Positions 1 to 11,547 of a DNA stretch of 64,000 nt are shown here, in pieces; position 1 is the first letter of the stretch; each line of letters begins with the position of its first letter. Source of the stretch: Rhynchosporium graminicola (Eukaryota; Ascomycota; Leotiomycetes; Helotiales; Ploettnerulaceae). The position numbers and the translations under genes are program-made. The stretch spans positions 150,376-214,375 of the forward strand of contig FJUW01000080.1 in NCBI GenBank assembly GCA_900074885.1, given 5' to 3'. The notes under the pieces were generated by a model. It was not told the DNA's origin. It searched no databases and was given only the letters and a program-made list of their open reading frames with translations.

Positions 1-3000
1 GTCCGGAAGGTCGTATACTCTTTAGAGGCTAGATCTATTCGAATTCGGTAGAACGCCTAGCGAATATCTAGTTTAGTAAATATCTTAGCAGTAGAGATTC
101 TAGCTAGCGTTTTATCGATTAATAGTAGTAGATATTAATCTTTCCTCGTGAGGTTATTAAGTGCGCGAAAGTCGATATAGAATCTTAGACTTCTATTAGC
201 TTTCTTAACGAAAAGAATAAGTGTAGCGTATAATACTTAAGAAGGTTCGATAAAACCTTTAGCTAAGTTATTAGTAATATACGCCTTAATAACTTCAAGT
301 TCTATAGCTGATATCTTATATAAGGGGGAGTATTTAAAGTTCTTCTTAGCTCTTTTCTTAAGCTTAATTCGGTAATTATATAAGCGATAAGGAGGGAGAA
401 TATCGCTAGCTTCCTTATAAAAGACGTATACCTACTAGCTATACTCGTGAGAGATCTATAGTTCTGAATCTAATTCGCTTAAGCTAATAGTAAATTGCTA
501 AGCAGTTTTATAACGTTCCGTAAGGTCGATAGTCAAAGATATAATAATAGTATTACGTTACTAAACTATAATTCGGTTATTAAGAAGCTTATCTATCTCG
601 TAAAAGGTAGTAGAGAAGATCTTATCGTTAGAAGACTTCTAGCGTTTATATAAGAGATAGAAGGCTAAGCTGCTAATCGTGTAAATCTCTAGCGTAAGAG
701 GCTCTAGAAGAGGTCTAAGCGCACGAGGTGATCTTTATCGCTTCCGAAATATTATAGTAGCTATTTTTATACTTTAAGTAGCTTCTGTTAAGTCGCAAGA
801 TAGTGTTCCGAGTAACTATTAGTCTATAGTATAAATTATATAGGTATAGTCTTATACGTAAGTCTTTAACGTAGAGATTTCTAATTAGAGTTAAAGTAGA
901 GATTCACACGGGATATAAGCGATAATATCACTGAATCGTACGCACTTCGGCTATATATCAGTAGCTTCTCTAGAGTATAAAGATTTCTCTTTATTACTTT
1001 GTTCTTATTCTTTAGGTAATAAACACTTAGGCTTATTATATCTATAATAAGTAGTATAAACGTCGAAGAAATAGTCCTAACTAATTAGTAGTAGTAATAA
1101 AAGGTTAGTTACTTATAGAATACTCTCTAGGGGAGGGTTTTGGATGTTTTTATAGCTATAAGTCTCCCTAGAAATACGTTTCCGAGCTAGTAATAGTCGT
1201 TTAATAATAGAGATAGAGTTAATAACAGCTCGAATATTAACAGGAGAGTTAGCTATGCTTCGCTATTCCTCGTACGCTTCTTAGAACTAATCAAGGCGTT
1301 CGTTTCGTTCGTTAGCGTCGTATTAATAGCGCTAGTAAGTATAGTATTTACGTAAGTCCTTAATCTCAATCGGAGAGCTATAAACGTTACTAAGAGGAGT
1401 ATATAGTAGCTAAATAATCTATCGTTTAGAGGTATCTAAGAATACTTAATATTCCGAAAGCTAGGTCCTTCCGAGTATAATACTATAGTTTCCAAGAGTA
1501 GTAATAAGAAAGGGGGTAAATACCTGAACGCGATAATCTACTATTAAATTAAGTATTATATAGTAACTGATAGTATTACTATTAACGCTATTAAAGCTTT
1601 TAATAGGAATTATATTTAATAGAAAGTAAATTAAAGGTTTTAAGAAAAAGGAAAGGGATTTAAGAAAAGAATAATTAATAAAATAGTATCTATTAGCTCC
1701 AGAATCGAGAAGTGCAAGTAGCTTATACGAGAGTCTATTCTTAGTAAGAGTAGCACGTATAGTAAATAATTAACTACTAAGAAGCTTCGTAAGGTTAAGA
1801 TATCGCATATCTCGTATACTACCTAAGAAGGAGTCTTTCCCTAGGCGTAGTCTTTTACTAGCGGTTTAATATACTCCTAGGTATCGTCGTACGTCTCTTT
1901 ATTATTATTATCTTCTGACTCGCTATAAACATTATTATTAGCGTTAATTATATTAATTCGATACGGAGTATTAAGTCGAGCTAACGACGAGCGTAAGTAT
2001 GAAGTAAGCGTAAAGTAATAAGGAGTATTCGCCGGCGATTATATATAAGGCGTATCGTTTCGTGCAGAGTATAATACTTATTTACTAGTCGCACTAGTAT
2101 TCTCGGGCGTAAGAAGACTAATTTGCGGATAAGGAGAGGAGTTAGTACTATAGCGCTAAGAGGAGGTATTTATAGGGCGTTCCCGAGTCGCGCTAGCCTT
2201 AGCTGAAGACTCGGAATAGTAGGTCTTTTCAATAAATTAACCTTAGTCTTTAGCTTATATAGCCTTAATATTTTCTTCTAGTATCCTTGACGTTTAGTAC
2301 TATTAGAAGAGCTATTTCCGTAGCCGTATAAGTAGCTTCTCCTATAAGTCTATTTTCAGAGTCGATTAATTATTTACTCTAGCTTTACGAGCTAGCGTAT
2401 AAAACTTATAGTAGAATATCTAGAAGGTCTACTTATAATTTATCTTTAGCGCGGAGTAGCTAGCTCTTGCAGTTTATTAGTCGTATAGATTAGATAAGAA
2501 GGAGATAAGTTAAGTAATTATATCGAGTGAATCGATTATATTACTTTCTTTATTATATTCTAGTTCTAAGAACAAGAGTTCTAAGTAAGTTCTAGCTATT
2601 CTTTCTATTTAGTTAAGTAACTAATCTTTATAGTGATTTTCGTCGATAAAGTAGCTAGAGTAGCGCCGGAGGGCGTTATATATCTATACTTCCTAGAGTT
2701 TTAGAGAGTAGTCGATTCTATCAGAGAGCTTATTTAGAAAGTTTAGTATCTTCTCTATACGTATAGCGTATAATATTAACGATATTCCTCTAGTAGATTA
2801 TTCTCGATAATGATTATTAAGCGTAGGAGTAGTATTATCTTCTTTAATTAATAGTAGTAGTATTATACGCGATTAAACGTTATTAAACGATATAGACTTA
2901 GTAGAGCGCTAAGTAGTTAACTAGCGTAGTTCTAGGAACTTATCCTATAACTAGCGTAGTTCTATAGATAGGTTAGCGTTTAATTATCTCTCTTCCGCGA

Positions 3001-3658
3001 GCTTCCTTTCTGCTTCTTATAGCTAGTAAGCGCGGTCTTCCTATAAGTTACTTATAATTACTATTAATATAAGGGTATTATCAGGGAGGTTTAGCGACTT
3101 AGTGAGTTCGTTAATTATAGTAGGAGTTAGGGAGCTTAACTCGGATAAGGCGTCGTCGCGAGTACTCTCTACTATAGAGAGAGGTAAGTTACAGCGAGTA
3201 TTACGAGTCGCCGAAGAATAGGAGGTAGAGAGAGTCAGAGAACTAGTAGTCGATTTATCGGACTTAGGTTACTTCAGTTTAGGTACTATTCTTCAAGTTT
3301 ATACTTAGTATAAGCCTTCTCTATATAGCGTAGTCTCTTACGTTTAGTAGCTCTAGGCATAGAGGTATAATATAAGTAGATATTTACTATCTTCCTAGAT
3401 ATAAGTAAAAGAGTTATAGATAATATAACGCTTACTCTAGAAAAGTCTTAAAACTACTTGAGTAATAAGACTTCATATTACTATGAATATAAAGTAATAA
3501 GAATCACTTGAGAATCTACAACTAAGGAGTAAAGAAGTAGAGAGAGAATAGAAGTATATATATGAAAAGGGGCCCCTAAACTCTACTCGTGTAATCTCGC
3601 TTAGCAGTAAGTGTTTCAACAAATAGGGAGAGACCTCCAAACCTGACCAGTCGTCACA
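1..3658 (-). mobile_element. Gypsy LTR retrotransposon, family A, copy 1 (partial)
   Basis: This is the 5' part of a Ty3/Gypsy element lying on the minus strand and cut by the window start. Positions 1-951 align without gaps to 43625-44575, and 3156-3658 to 44577-45079, so it is the same family as the copy at 40.7-45.1 kb. The minus-strand gag frame appears to start with an ATG at 3358-3360, 63 bp inside the LTR, encoding MPRATKRKRLRYIEKAY and then stopping. Going down in coordinate come gag, protease and the start of reverse transcriptase. The DNA is full of TpA and nearly lacks CpA and TpG while keeping CpG, the signature of RIP, and no long frame stays open. It sits inside the Copia gag relic at 3659-4680. 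The other end and the left target-site copy lie outside the window; the right flank begins CCACT. Confidence 0.85.
3424..3658 (-). repeat. 5' LTR of Gypsy family A copy 1
   Basis: A 235-bp long terminal repeat, the same length as the copies at 40721-40955 and 44845-45079. It begins TATAACG and ends CGTCACA, a RIP-altered version of the inverted ends TATGACG/CGTCATA seen in the family. Differences between copies are mostly C/T or G/A transitions. Confidence 0.88.
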
Positions 3659-4680
3659 CCACTTCTCTGAAACTATAGTAATAAATATAATTAGATACTA
3701 TACTAGAGGTAGAGCTATTATCAAAGTCTCTAATTTAATAATTAAGAGCTTAAAAGCGATAATAAACTTCTCTAAGGAGTTAAAATCGTTATACTAGAGC
3801 TTAATATAATCTTATATAGCGTTATATACTAGTATATTACCAACCACCTCCTTCGTACTGCGCCTATAAGGCCTCCCATATATCTAATGCGGTAGTTTTA
3901 CTAGTTATATACGCGAGAGGTCCGGCCTTATAATTCAACGTGATTACTAGCTTCATTTGACTCTCTCTAGACTCCTAATCTTACTACTTCTTAAGTGCTT
4001 TATCGTCGACCTCGTCGTCCTATTCGTCTACCTCTTTAGGCACGTGGTCACGAGATTTAATATTAAGAAACTTACTAATTCTATTAGTTTTAGTAATATT
4101 TAGTACCTTATCTCTCCATTCCGTATAGTTCTCTCCTCCCTTAAGCTTATAGCTGTCTACTAAGTTCAAAGACGTAGAGCTACTTATCTTCTTGCGTTTA
4201 TATAGCTCTTCTGGCGTAGTCGCAGTAATAGGTTCCGATTCCGGGTCTTCCGGATCCTCCTCTAGATAGTCCTAGGACTTCGATTTAGCGTTTACAGGGG
4301 GTAAATCGGGTATATTTTAAGTCCTAGGGACTTAGGTAGGTTCCGGCGCTAGCGCGGAAGACTCTGCACCTCGAGATGCGACAATTTCGGAATCGTCGAC
4401 TTTAACTGCTATACGAGTACGAGTATTGAGTACTATACGGTTTATTTATAGTGTTAAAGACTCTAAAGACTCTTCAATAGAGCTAGAGTTGTCGGAGTAC
4501 ACTTCTTCGACTTCTTCCAATAATAGTAGCGTAGGTGCGACAGCTGAAGAACTCTCTCCACTAGCACTCTGCGCGACTATATTTACTATAGAAAGACGCG
4601 CTAGTTTAACTGACTATACGCGTATACTATACCTTGATCGGAAGCTCGCAACTTGAATCTCTACCCTTAGTACTGAGAAA
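3659..4680 (-). pseudogene. RIP-degraded Copia-type gag relic
   Basis: On the minus strand one frame can be followed for about 340 codons, broken only by TAA and TAG. It reads through GGENYTEWRDKVLNITKTN (about 4083-4140), KSRDHVPKEVDE, then KAGPLAYITSKTTALDIWEA and AQYEGGGW near 3840-3935. This is the usual layout of a Copia gag polypeptide (UBN2 type), with a substrate-like YxxW motif and a WEAL-type helix. The stops fall where relatives would have Trp or Gln, as expected if TGG became TAG and CAA or CAG became TAA or TAG. The frame runs up to the LTR at 3658, so Gypsy family A inserted into this gag. It is not the same family as the Copia element at 59.8 kb, whose gag sequence differs. Confidence 0.75.
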
Positions 4681-4689
4681 CAGTTCGAC

Positions 4690-6497
4690 GCTTACTATTA
4701 AGAATCACAGTGCTACTGCTTCTTTAAGTACTACTCTACTTCTGGCTATCGGGGCTCATAACCTATCGCAAGGTTACGTTAATCTTCAGAGTAAGGCATA
4801 GAGTAGTTGAATGATATTAGTTGCATTGCAGTACTAATTACTATAGAGAGTCGACAGAAGATATTATCTAGGAATATCCGCACGGACCATGCACGTGACT
4901 ACAGTCACCTGATCCATGCCAAGACCCATATCCTCGCAACAAGTTTCGTCGTTACACCTTTCTGTTTTCGGATTTCTGGAAAGACCTTGTATTATTTATC
5001 TGCCTTGCCTGGCTTCGCCACTTTCGCAATTTCTGAGAACTGAAATTTCAAATTGAAAACAATTCAAACAACCATTCACATTCTTCAATCCTTATCCCTA
5101 TCCCTAACGCAGCAGAACTTGAAGAGAGAAGAAAGTGAAATTGTTCGTACTCATCATATACAGACAGGCGTTGCTACCTTTCCAATGGGGCTGAAAATGC
5201 ACAGCTTGTGGTTTGTTTTGATAGTAAATTTAAGCGAGAAAAAAACCCTTACAATTCTCCTACAAAACCATCCAACAAATGACGGGAAAAGAAAAAGAGA
5301 CTACGCATCTAATCATATCGCTTATAGTCTCGTATAAAGAAGAACAGAACACTCAACAAATCCGTCGACTAATAGAAGAAGAAAAATGGAAGAATAAAAT
5401 AGCAAAAATAAAGCAAAAAAAAGGCAAAAATCAACCAGAAGCTCACCCTCGGATGCGGGTGCGGTTCCAACCTGCAAACCTACTCTTAGGAAGGTTTTTC
5501 GTCTCGTTATATATCACCTTCGGAGGCAGGGTCTCTATACCACTGAGTGGCGGTAACTCAGCGCTAGGTTAAGTGATTCCATCTGGTAATCCAAAGGAGT
5601 GTCACATCAACCGGGGACGTTCACCGGCCCCGGTTGTGACAGATTCTTGCTTATTTGGTTATGTGTGGGTGTTAGCGAGGTAAATTTAAGTGGATGCGGG
5701 CTGAGTGGGCTGGCGAGGAGATGGGACAGTGAGAGGGGTGTGATAGACTGGCTTGGTTCACTCTTGACTTGCTATGCCGATACAGATTTAGGGTCTGTAA
5801 AGACGAGCGCTGATTTTTTTATTCTTATGGTGAGCTGAGAATGATATAGGACTTAGCGGTAGGAGAGAATGACTCTGTTAAGATCAACGATGAGATAATG
5901 GGACCGAGCTTCCAGTTTCCTCAAAGTGCCGACATCAAACTTAGAATCGCCGATTCCGAATTCGCCCACGTATCTTCTATTGTGCAAACCTCATGTCAGC
6001 GTAGATAGCCGTTTGCTATATTCAAGGACTGTATCCGAGGTCGAGGGCAACACGCGTCAATGGATGTATTTGGGATAGCTGACCTTAAACGATTCTACTT
6101 CGATTCCGCTTCAAATGTTCGACGAGTGTAGCACAGCAAAAGTCAAACACGCCACAATTCGATTCACATCCAAGTGATCCAGTCAGAGATCTCAAAATTT
6201 CATTCATGGACAAATTTGATGTAGTGTAGCAGCTATGGACCTCCGTGCATCACCAGTGGGGACGCGCTGCAGAAAGGAAAACAGAAGACAAAGCTGCGAG
6301 AGTAACTCCTCAAAATACAAAGAAACCGTGAGTATTCGTAAACTATCATACGAAATGACTATCCTCACATGTATCCGAAGAGCTCAGCGTGAGGAACACC
6401 TTCTCAAGCAGAAAGAAAAACCCTTCCAGTGACATTTTACAGTTACGCGTGCTCGCAATGATGAGATTCCATGTGTAATTTTCGCTGGTGTACTTCT
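4690..6497. other. Boundary and intergenic region, no gene seen
   Basis: Composition changes here, near 4.7-4.8 kb, from TpA-rich RIP-altered DNA to ordinary gene-island DNA with normal CpA and TpG. Several open frames of 60-100 codons occur, but none shows codon bias, splice logic or a recognisable motif. I see no tRNA. Confidence 0.6.
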
Positions 6498-7208
6498 TTA
6501 CATTTCGACATCTTCATCGAGAGGCTCAAGCTTTACCCTGCCATTGTATTAGTCTCAGTCAGACGGAAGAGAAGATGTAGTGACTTACTGGTTGTGATTC
6601 TTCTCGATCTTGACCTTCTTTGGCTTTTGAAGATATGAATCGCTCGACCTATAAGTGGACCATCAGTCTACCATTCTAACATGATTCGAGGAGAACTGAA
6701 CTCACGGGTCATTTTCGGGATTCTGCGATGGGAAACCATCAAATCCACCCCAACCACTCGCCTTCCAAGCCTGCTCCTCATCACCCTCCTCCATCTTTGC
6801 CCTAGCCAACTTCTTCTCCTTCTCCTTCTCCTTCTCCTTCTCCTTCTCCCGCTCCATCTCCATCTTCTCCATCTTCTCCATCTTCTCCTTCTTCGCCTTC
6901 TGTCTAGCAGTGTCCTTCTTTCCCTTCATCACTACACTCGGACCCTTCTCAAAGCTCCAGGTAAATCCATTCTCACCATAACCCTTCGAGAGAGCGCGCT
7001 GGCAGACGATCTCGCCGGCATTGATGAATGGAGAATATTTGCAGTCGCAGCGAGAAGTGATGCCTCCGTAAATCGAGTTTTTTTGAAAGAAAGGGCAGGG
7101 GGACATGTCGAGTTGGAGACGCGTGTGTTCGATGTGCGCGGCGCAGAGTGAGAGGTGGACACGCACGGCACGACAGTTGCCATAGACGGTGGTGGTCTCG
7201 ACACACAT
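6498..7208 (-). CDS. Small cysteine-containing hypothetical protein with Lys/Glu-rich tail
   Basis: Three exons (6706-7208, 6589-6648, 6537-6498) give a 200-residue protein ending LEPLDEDVEM. Both introns are short (57 and 51 nt) with GTGAGT and GTAAGT donors and TAG or CAG acceptors, and the frame closes exactly. The N-terminal 90 residues start MCVETTTVYGNC and hold further Cys pairs (SPCPFF, RCDCKY), which suggests a small metal-binding or disulfide fold. There is no signal peptide. Residues about 125-160 are a charged run of MEK and REKEKEK repeats (a likely coiled or disordered helix), followed by a Lys-rich tail (QKPKKVKIEKN). The next gene upstream on the same strand (7550-8655) starts with a similar MC...T.Y.C pattern, so the two may be old paralogues. 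I do not recognise the function. Confidence 0.72.
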
Positions 7209-7549
7209 TTTGATGGTGTGATGAGGAGTTTGGTTGCTGGGCTGTGAGATGGTGGTGTGAAATGATGTTGAGGGAAAAGAGGTTGATGAAGATGAGGTGG
7301 TGTTGTGTGCGGATGCGGAGAAGGAGATGTTGAAAGGGAAGAAGTCGCAGATAAATGACGTGGAAGCGAAGGTGCGAGATGGTGCCGAAGGAATTGTACA
7401 ATTTCACTTTTAAAAAGAACGGAAACGTGACGAGACGAATGGAATGTAGAACAAAACAGCGAGCTCAAACGTCAATAAACCTGATCCCGAGCATCAGCTA
7501 TCAATCAAAGAGTACCAGTGTTACGATGCAGCGACTTTGTACTCACTAG

Positions 7550-8655
7550 TTACATCCCATCCTCCCACATCTCATTCGAGATGGGAGTCTCGACTGGCGG
7601 AGTGGGCAAGCCATTCTCCTGATCATCCCCGCTCCAGTTGCTGTCTGATATCAGCATAATATAAGATCACTTCTTATAGAACCGAGAGAAGAGAGACCTA
7701 CAGCTCTGCAAGCGCCTCCCGCGAAGGACCAGCAACGCCAACTCCACCAACTGCACCACCATCCTCCCCCTGCCTATCCTCCATATCCTCCCTATCTTCC
7801 CTATCCTCCCATACCACTACCTCCACAGGGCCACTTCTCCTCTCCCGTCGTCCAGATCCACGCCTACGATCGCCCCTACCTCCTCCGACCCCTCTACCTC
7901 TAGCAACTCTCCCTTCCTCCTCTCTCTGCCTCCTCCTCTCCTCTTCGCTCTTCTCCTCCTCCAAAACCCATTCTCTCATCTCCTCCTCGCTCGGGTACAC
8001 CTCCTCAACCAGTTGCACCCCCTGACACTCGCTACGAGGGAGGCAGCGCGGACCTCCCTCGTACACGAAACGGCCTGCTTTCACCGGACAATTCCTATCC
8101 CTGGGATGGGTATCAAGGTAGATTTTGACTAAAAGGGAGGGTGTTGTATTAGGAAATGGGCTGTAAAGTAGTGAATAGAAAGCAATATTATATATCTGGG
8201 GGGAGGTTTGATTGGATGTCTGACACAGATCGAGGAAAGTGTGAGGTTCGATGCCCTATATCTAATGTAGATATTTGATAACCACCAGGAGAAGATAGAC
8301 ATAACTACGTCTAGCAGATGGATTCTTGAACCTCTAAAGAATATAGCTGCGTCCAGGAGTAATACAGATTTGCAGAGGAAGGCTCTCTCGCTTAAGTATG
8401 CCAGACCAAAACATAACTATTAAAGCAGACGTTACAGCCTTTTGTGGGAGTCTTCGAGCACCACCCACTACAAAGCATAAAAAATGACAAATTCTGGTAA
8501 GATGATAGCTCTTGAAGACCTGTAGACGTCGTCATGATATAGATCGATACTGAAATAAGAAAAACAAGAGAAAACTGAAACTTACAGGCAGGGCAGATCT
8601 CCTCCTCGATAGTGCTGCACGCACAATTGTACTCGGTGACTACTTGGAAACACAT
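7550..8655 (-). CDS. Small cysteine-containing hypothetical protein, charged and Arg/Gly-rich C-terminus
   Basis: Exons 8586-8655, 7702-8128 and 7550-7640 join in frame to 195 residues. The start reads MCFQVVTEYNCACSTIEEEI and continues after the first intron as FKIYLDTHPRDRNCPVKAGR, then YEGGPRCLP with further Cys. Residues 80-110 are acidic (EEEMREW, LEEEKSEEE), then comes an Arg/Gly-rich stretch (RGRGVGGGRGDRRRGSGRR), and the end is NEMWEDGM. The second intron (7641-7701) uses a GTAGGT donor and a CAGACAG acceptor. The first intron (8129-8585) is 457 nt, far longer than the others here, and might hide another small exon. The N-terminal MC...T.Y.C pattern resembles the downstream neighbour at 6498-7208. 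Function unknown; nucleic-acid binding through the RGG-like stretch is only a guess. Confidence 0.68.
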
Positions 8656-10576
8656 TTCGTCTCGTCTCGTCTCCTGGTCGTATGGTAGTAGCAGTTGTTG
8701 ATTGTGTTTTGTCTGTTAACATAAGAGTCGAGGTTGTTGCGAGAAGAGTACGCTGTAAAGCTATGTGAAGAATTTAAGAGCTCTGGCGTGGAGAGAAAGC
8801 AGGCACGTGGAGATGATTCACAGTTTGAAAATGAAAGACGCGCTTTCAAAGTTAAGGTGAACAATCCCGTGACTTGCTACTGTTCTTTCGAGTAGCTAGA
8901 GTTCGAATCATTATTCAATTCGAGAGATAACTTAAATGAAGACGTTGCAGTGGATCTTTATACTCGAATCACTAGCCGAGAGATTTTGGTAGATGGCTTT
9001 TCGCGAAGGAGTTGAATAGACGAGGGGTAGAAATGGGGGCAGTCTTAGGCCTTCAAAAGGCCAAAGAGTCAGTTGAGGCTTCTTGTCTTGTGGAAAGACT
9101 GCTCCACAAAGCCATGCTAGCTGAAAGAAACTACGGACCATACGTGGCATACAGAGATACAGAGCTCAGTATTGGCCAGTGATTTGAGAGAACATACCTC
9201 AAGATGCTTAAGAGGGCAAATATATATCACGATAAGAGGAATTCGCATCCATCATTCCCAACTCTGCTCTTATGCATTTGCGCCTTGCGAAGTCCGACTC
9301 TAGAAGCAAAAAGGATCCGTTCAAAGAAGCAATGACTGAAGTGGCCGACACGAGGTCACTCGCATCCACAAGGCTGACATTAAAGCAGATTCAAAACCAA
9401 GACGCTGTATATCAAGTCAGAAGCTCATGGTAATGGCTGAGCATGATTTGTAAATCCGATTGTGCAAATATTAGCGAGTAAGTTGGATTGCAACATCTCT
9501 TGCGCTTATGATAACTAGCTTCGAAGATCCTTTTCGCTCGTACTGCCTTCGGTATCGATGAGATCTCAGAGCCCATAGCAACTAGCTGAAGATCAAGATC
9601 CACTCTCTACATAATAGGCCACTCTCTACATAATAGGTTGGACTCGGGAGTCGATAGTGTAATATCGCTTTCATAAGGGTGTATGCATCATCTTCCTTGG
9701 CTAGTCATTGGAAACGTTAACCTTGCTGCAAGGTTCTGACATCTGAAAGAAATTCACAAGTTCAAGATGACAGATACGAGCGCAAATTAATGTCATAGAA
9801 GAGCAGGAAGCATGTGTAACCAGACGTCAGGAATAGTCATGGGTCTACTTACGACAGAGCACTCTAAGCACTAGCGTGGCAGAGGGATCCAGGCCTTGAC
9901 TTCTTAGGATCGGGAAACCTGACTGCAGCGCAAGCCGCGCTTTTGAGTTCGAAGCTTAGATGCGGCTAGTATTCTTACTTACCTAGGAAGCGAGTGCTTT
10001 CAAAAATGTAATACCTTCGTGAGAAAGCAAACATTAATAAGTGATTTAGCAAAATTCAAAGACTCAAAAAGCACCTCTGATAGATTACGCCTATTGCTAT
10101 TACACCGTACATAAATGCGCATCCAGTCTCCCAGTCTGCCCTTATGACGACGAACCTAAAGAAGAGACGCACAAGCAGGGCCATAGCCTTGCGATTCAGA
10201 GCCCCACTCCAAACGAAAAGAGAGAAAGCAGAAGGCACACACAAGATCTTGCAAGAAACGCGTTCCGAGCGACAGAGAGAAATAGCGCAGTATAGCGTGG
10301 AAAAAGCCCCCGTGCCAAGATGTATCCGAACCAAGAGACGAGAAGGCTTTCATGGACGTGTTGTTGTTTGTGATGCTGTTGATGAGAATCAGGTGAATCA
10401 AGTTCTGCGTTGATTTGAGGTATCCACGGTATCGAAAATGTGACGGATCGGATGCCGGAGGAGAAGTAATGCATAGTCTCCAGCACCTTACTCCGTCCGA
10501 AAGTCTCTATGTCACCCAAGGAGTTGTAAAGTGTAAACCCATCGCATTGAAGAAAAAGAGGTCGATATTGGTTGCT
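8656..10576. other. Intergenic region, no gene seen
   Basis: No convincing coding region. The last few hundred bases probably hold the 3' untranslated region of RHO1. Frames of 60-107 codons at 10056-10519 overlap each other on both strands without any recognisable motif. A two-copy 19-bp tandem repeat lies at 9600-9637. Confidence 0.55.
9600..9637. repeat. 19-bp unit, two exact tandem copies
   Basis: The unit CCACTCTCTACATAATAGG occurs twice head to tail without mismatch. It looks like a small local slippage duplication in non-coding DNA. Confidence 0.8.
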
Positions 10577-11547
10577 CTACAGGACAATGCACTTATCCTT
10601 CTTCTTCTTCTTGGTCAAGAGTGCGGCACGGGTAGCATGTTCGAAGACCTCACGGACACCCTCGTTGGTCTTGGCGGAACACTCAAGGTACTTGTAGGCG
10701 CCAATCTTCTTGCGGATCTCCTCACCCTGTAAAATTGTCAGCGTAGCTCAAGTAGCCTTCAGTAGATCCCGTGTATTTGTGGTCGAAGCTTGTTGCGTAT
10801 GCTATGTTTGTCTTACCTGCTCGGGGGTAACAGGCTTTTGGCTTGTCTTGTGGAGTTCTTCGATGGTCTTCTGATCATAACGGAGATCCTTCTTGCAACC
10901 GACGAGAATAATAGGCAGGCCGCTGCAGAAATGTAGAACCTCGGATATCCACTGTTTGTAAAGCACGTGTCAGCAGGTTCGTGTCTCCTGGTCAGAGTCC
11001 TGGATTTTGAGAGTGACGGTACCTTCTCTTGGACGTTATCGAGGGAATCTGGGGAGTCGACGGCGAAGCAGATCAGGATGACGTGCGAATCTGGGTACGA
11101 AAGAGGTCGGAGACGGTCGTAATCTTCTTGTCCAGCCGTATCCCATAAAGCTAGCTCAACATGTTTTCCATCAACCTCGACATCGGCAACATAGTTCTCG
11201 AAAACAGTTGGGACATAGACCTAAATTCATCCCTATCAGCTTGTCATCCTGTAATCTAACCTATTGTTGGAATTGAAGGAGTTGAGCTGCGCATTGTCGA
11301 TGTTTGTTGGGAAGGCCGCGCGGAAAGGTATTGTTCGAATGATCCGTGGAATCCGGATGAATGCTTACCTCTGGAAATGTACCCTTTGAGAAGACGCTGT
11401 GATAGTGTCAGTCAGGAGCTGCCAGACTCGAACAGTATGCTGCACTAGGGGGTTGAAGGTTTATAGATAGTGAGCGTACATCAACAAACAGGTCTTGCCA
11501 CAGGCACCGTCACCGACGATGACGAGTTTTCTGCGGATCTCTGCCAT
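10577..11547 (-). CDS. RHO1: Rho1-type small GTPase
   Basis: Five exons (11480-11547, 11369-11396, 11023-11220, 10817-10951, 10577-10726) encode 192 residues, the normal Rho1 length. The P-loop GDGACGKT is at residues 12-19, the effector region [10 protein letters not shown] at 33-42, switch II WDTAGQE at 58-64, and GCKKD serves as the base-recognition motif. The protein ends in a Lys-rich stretch and the CAAX box CIVL, which predicts geranylgeranylation. Rho1 of fungi sits at the plasma membrane, activates beta-1,3-glucan synthase and protein kinase C, and controls polarity and wall integrity. All four introns have GT-AG borders, and the frame is exact across the joins. The second exon is only 28 nt. 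Identification is by very strong family conservation. Confidence 0.96.

Noticed and set aside
4426..4656. Open frame of 76 codons on the plus strand
   Set aside because: It lies antisense to the Copia gag relic, which explains the openness; no family features.
6681..7151. Plus-strand frame with a long Leu run
   Set aside because: It is the reverse reading of the MEK/REKEK repeat region of the minus-strand gene at 6498-7208.
10056..10519. Overlapping frames on both strands downstream of RHO1
   Set aside because: No motif, no splice logic, mutually exclusive readings; most likely the 3' leader and intergenic DNA.
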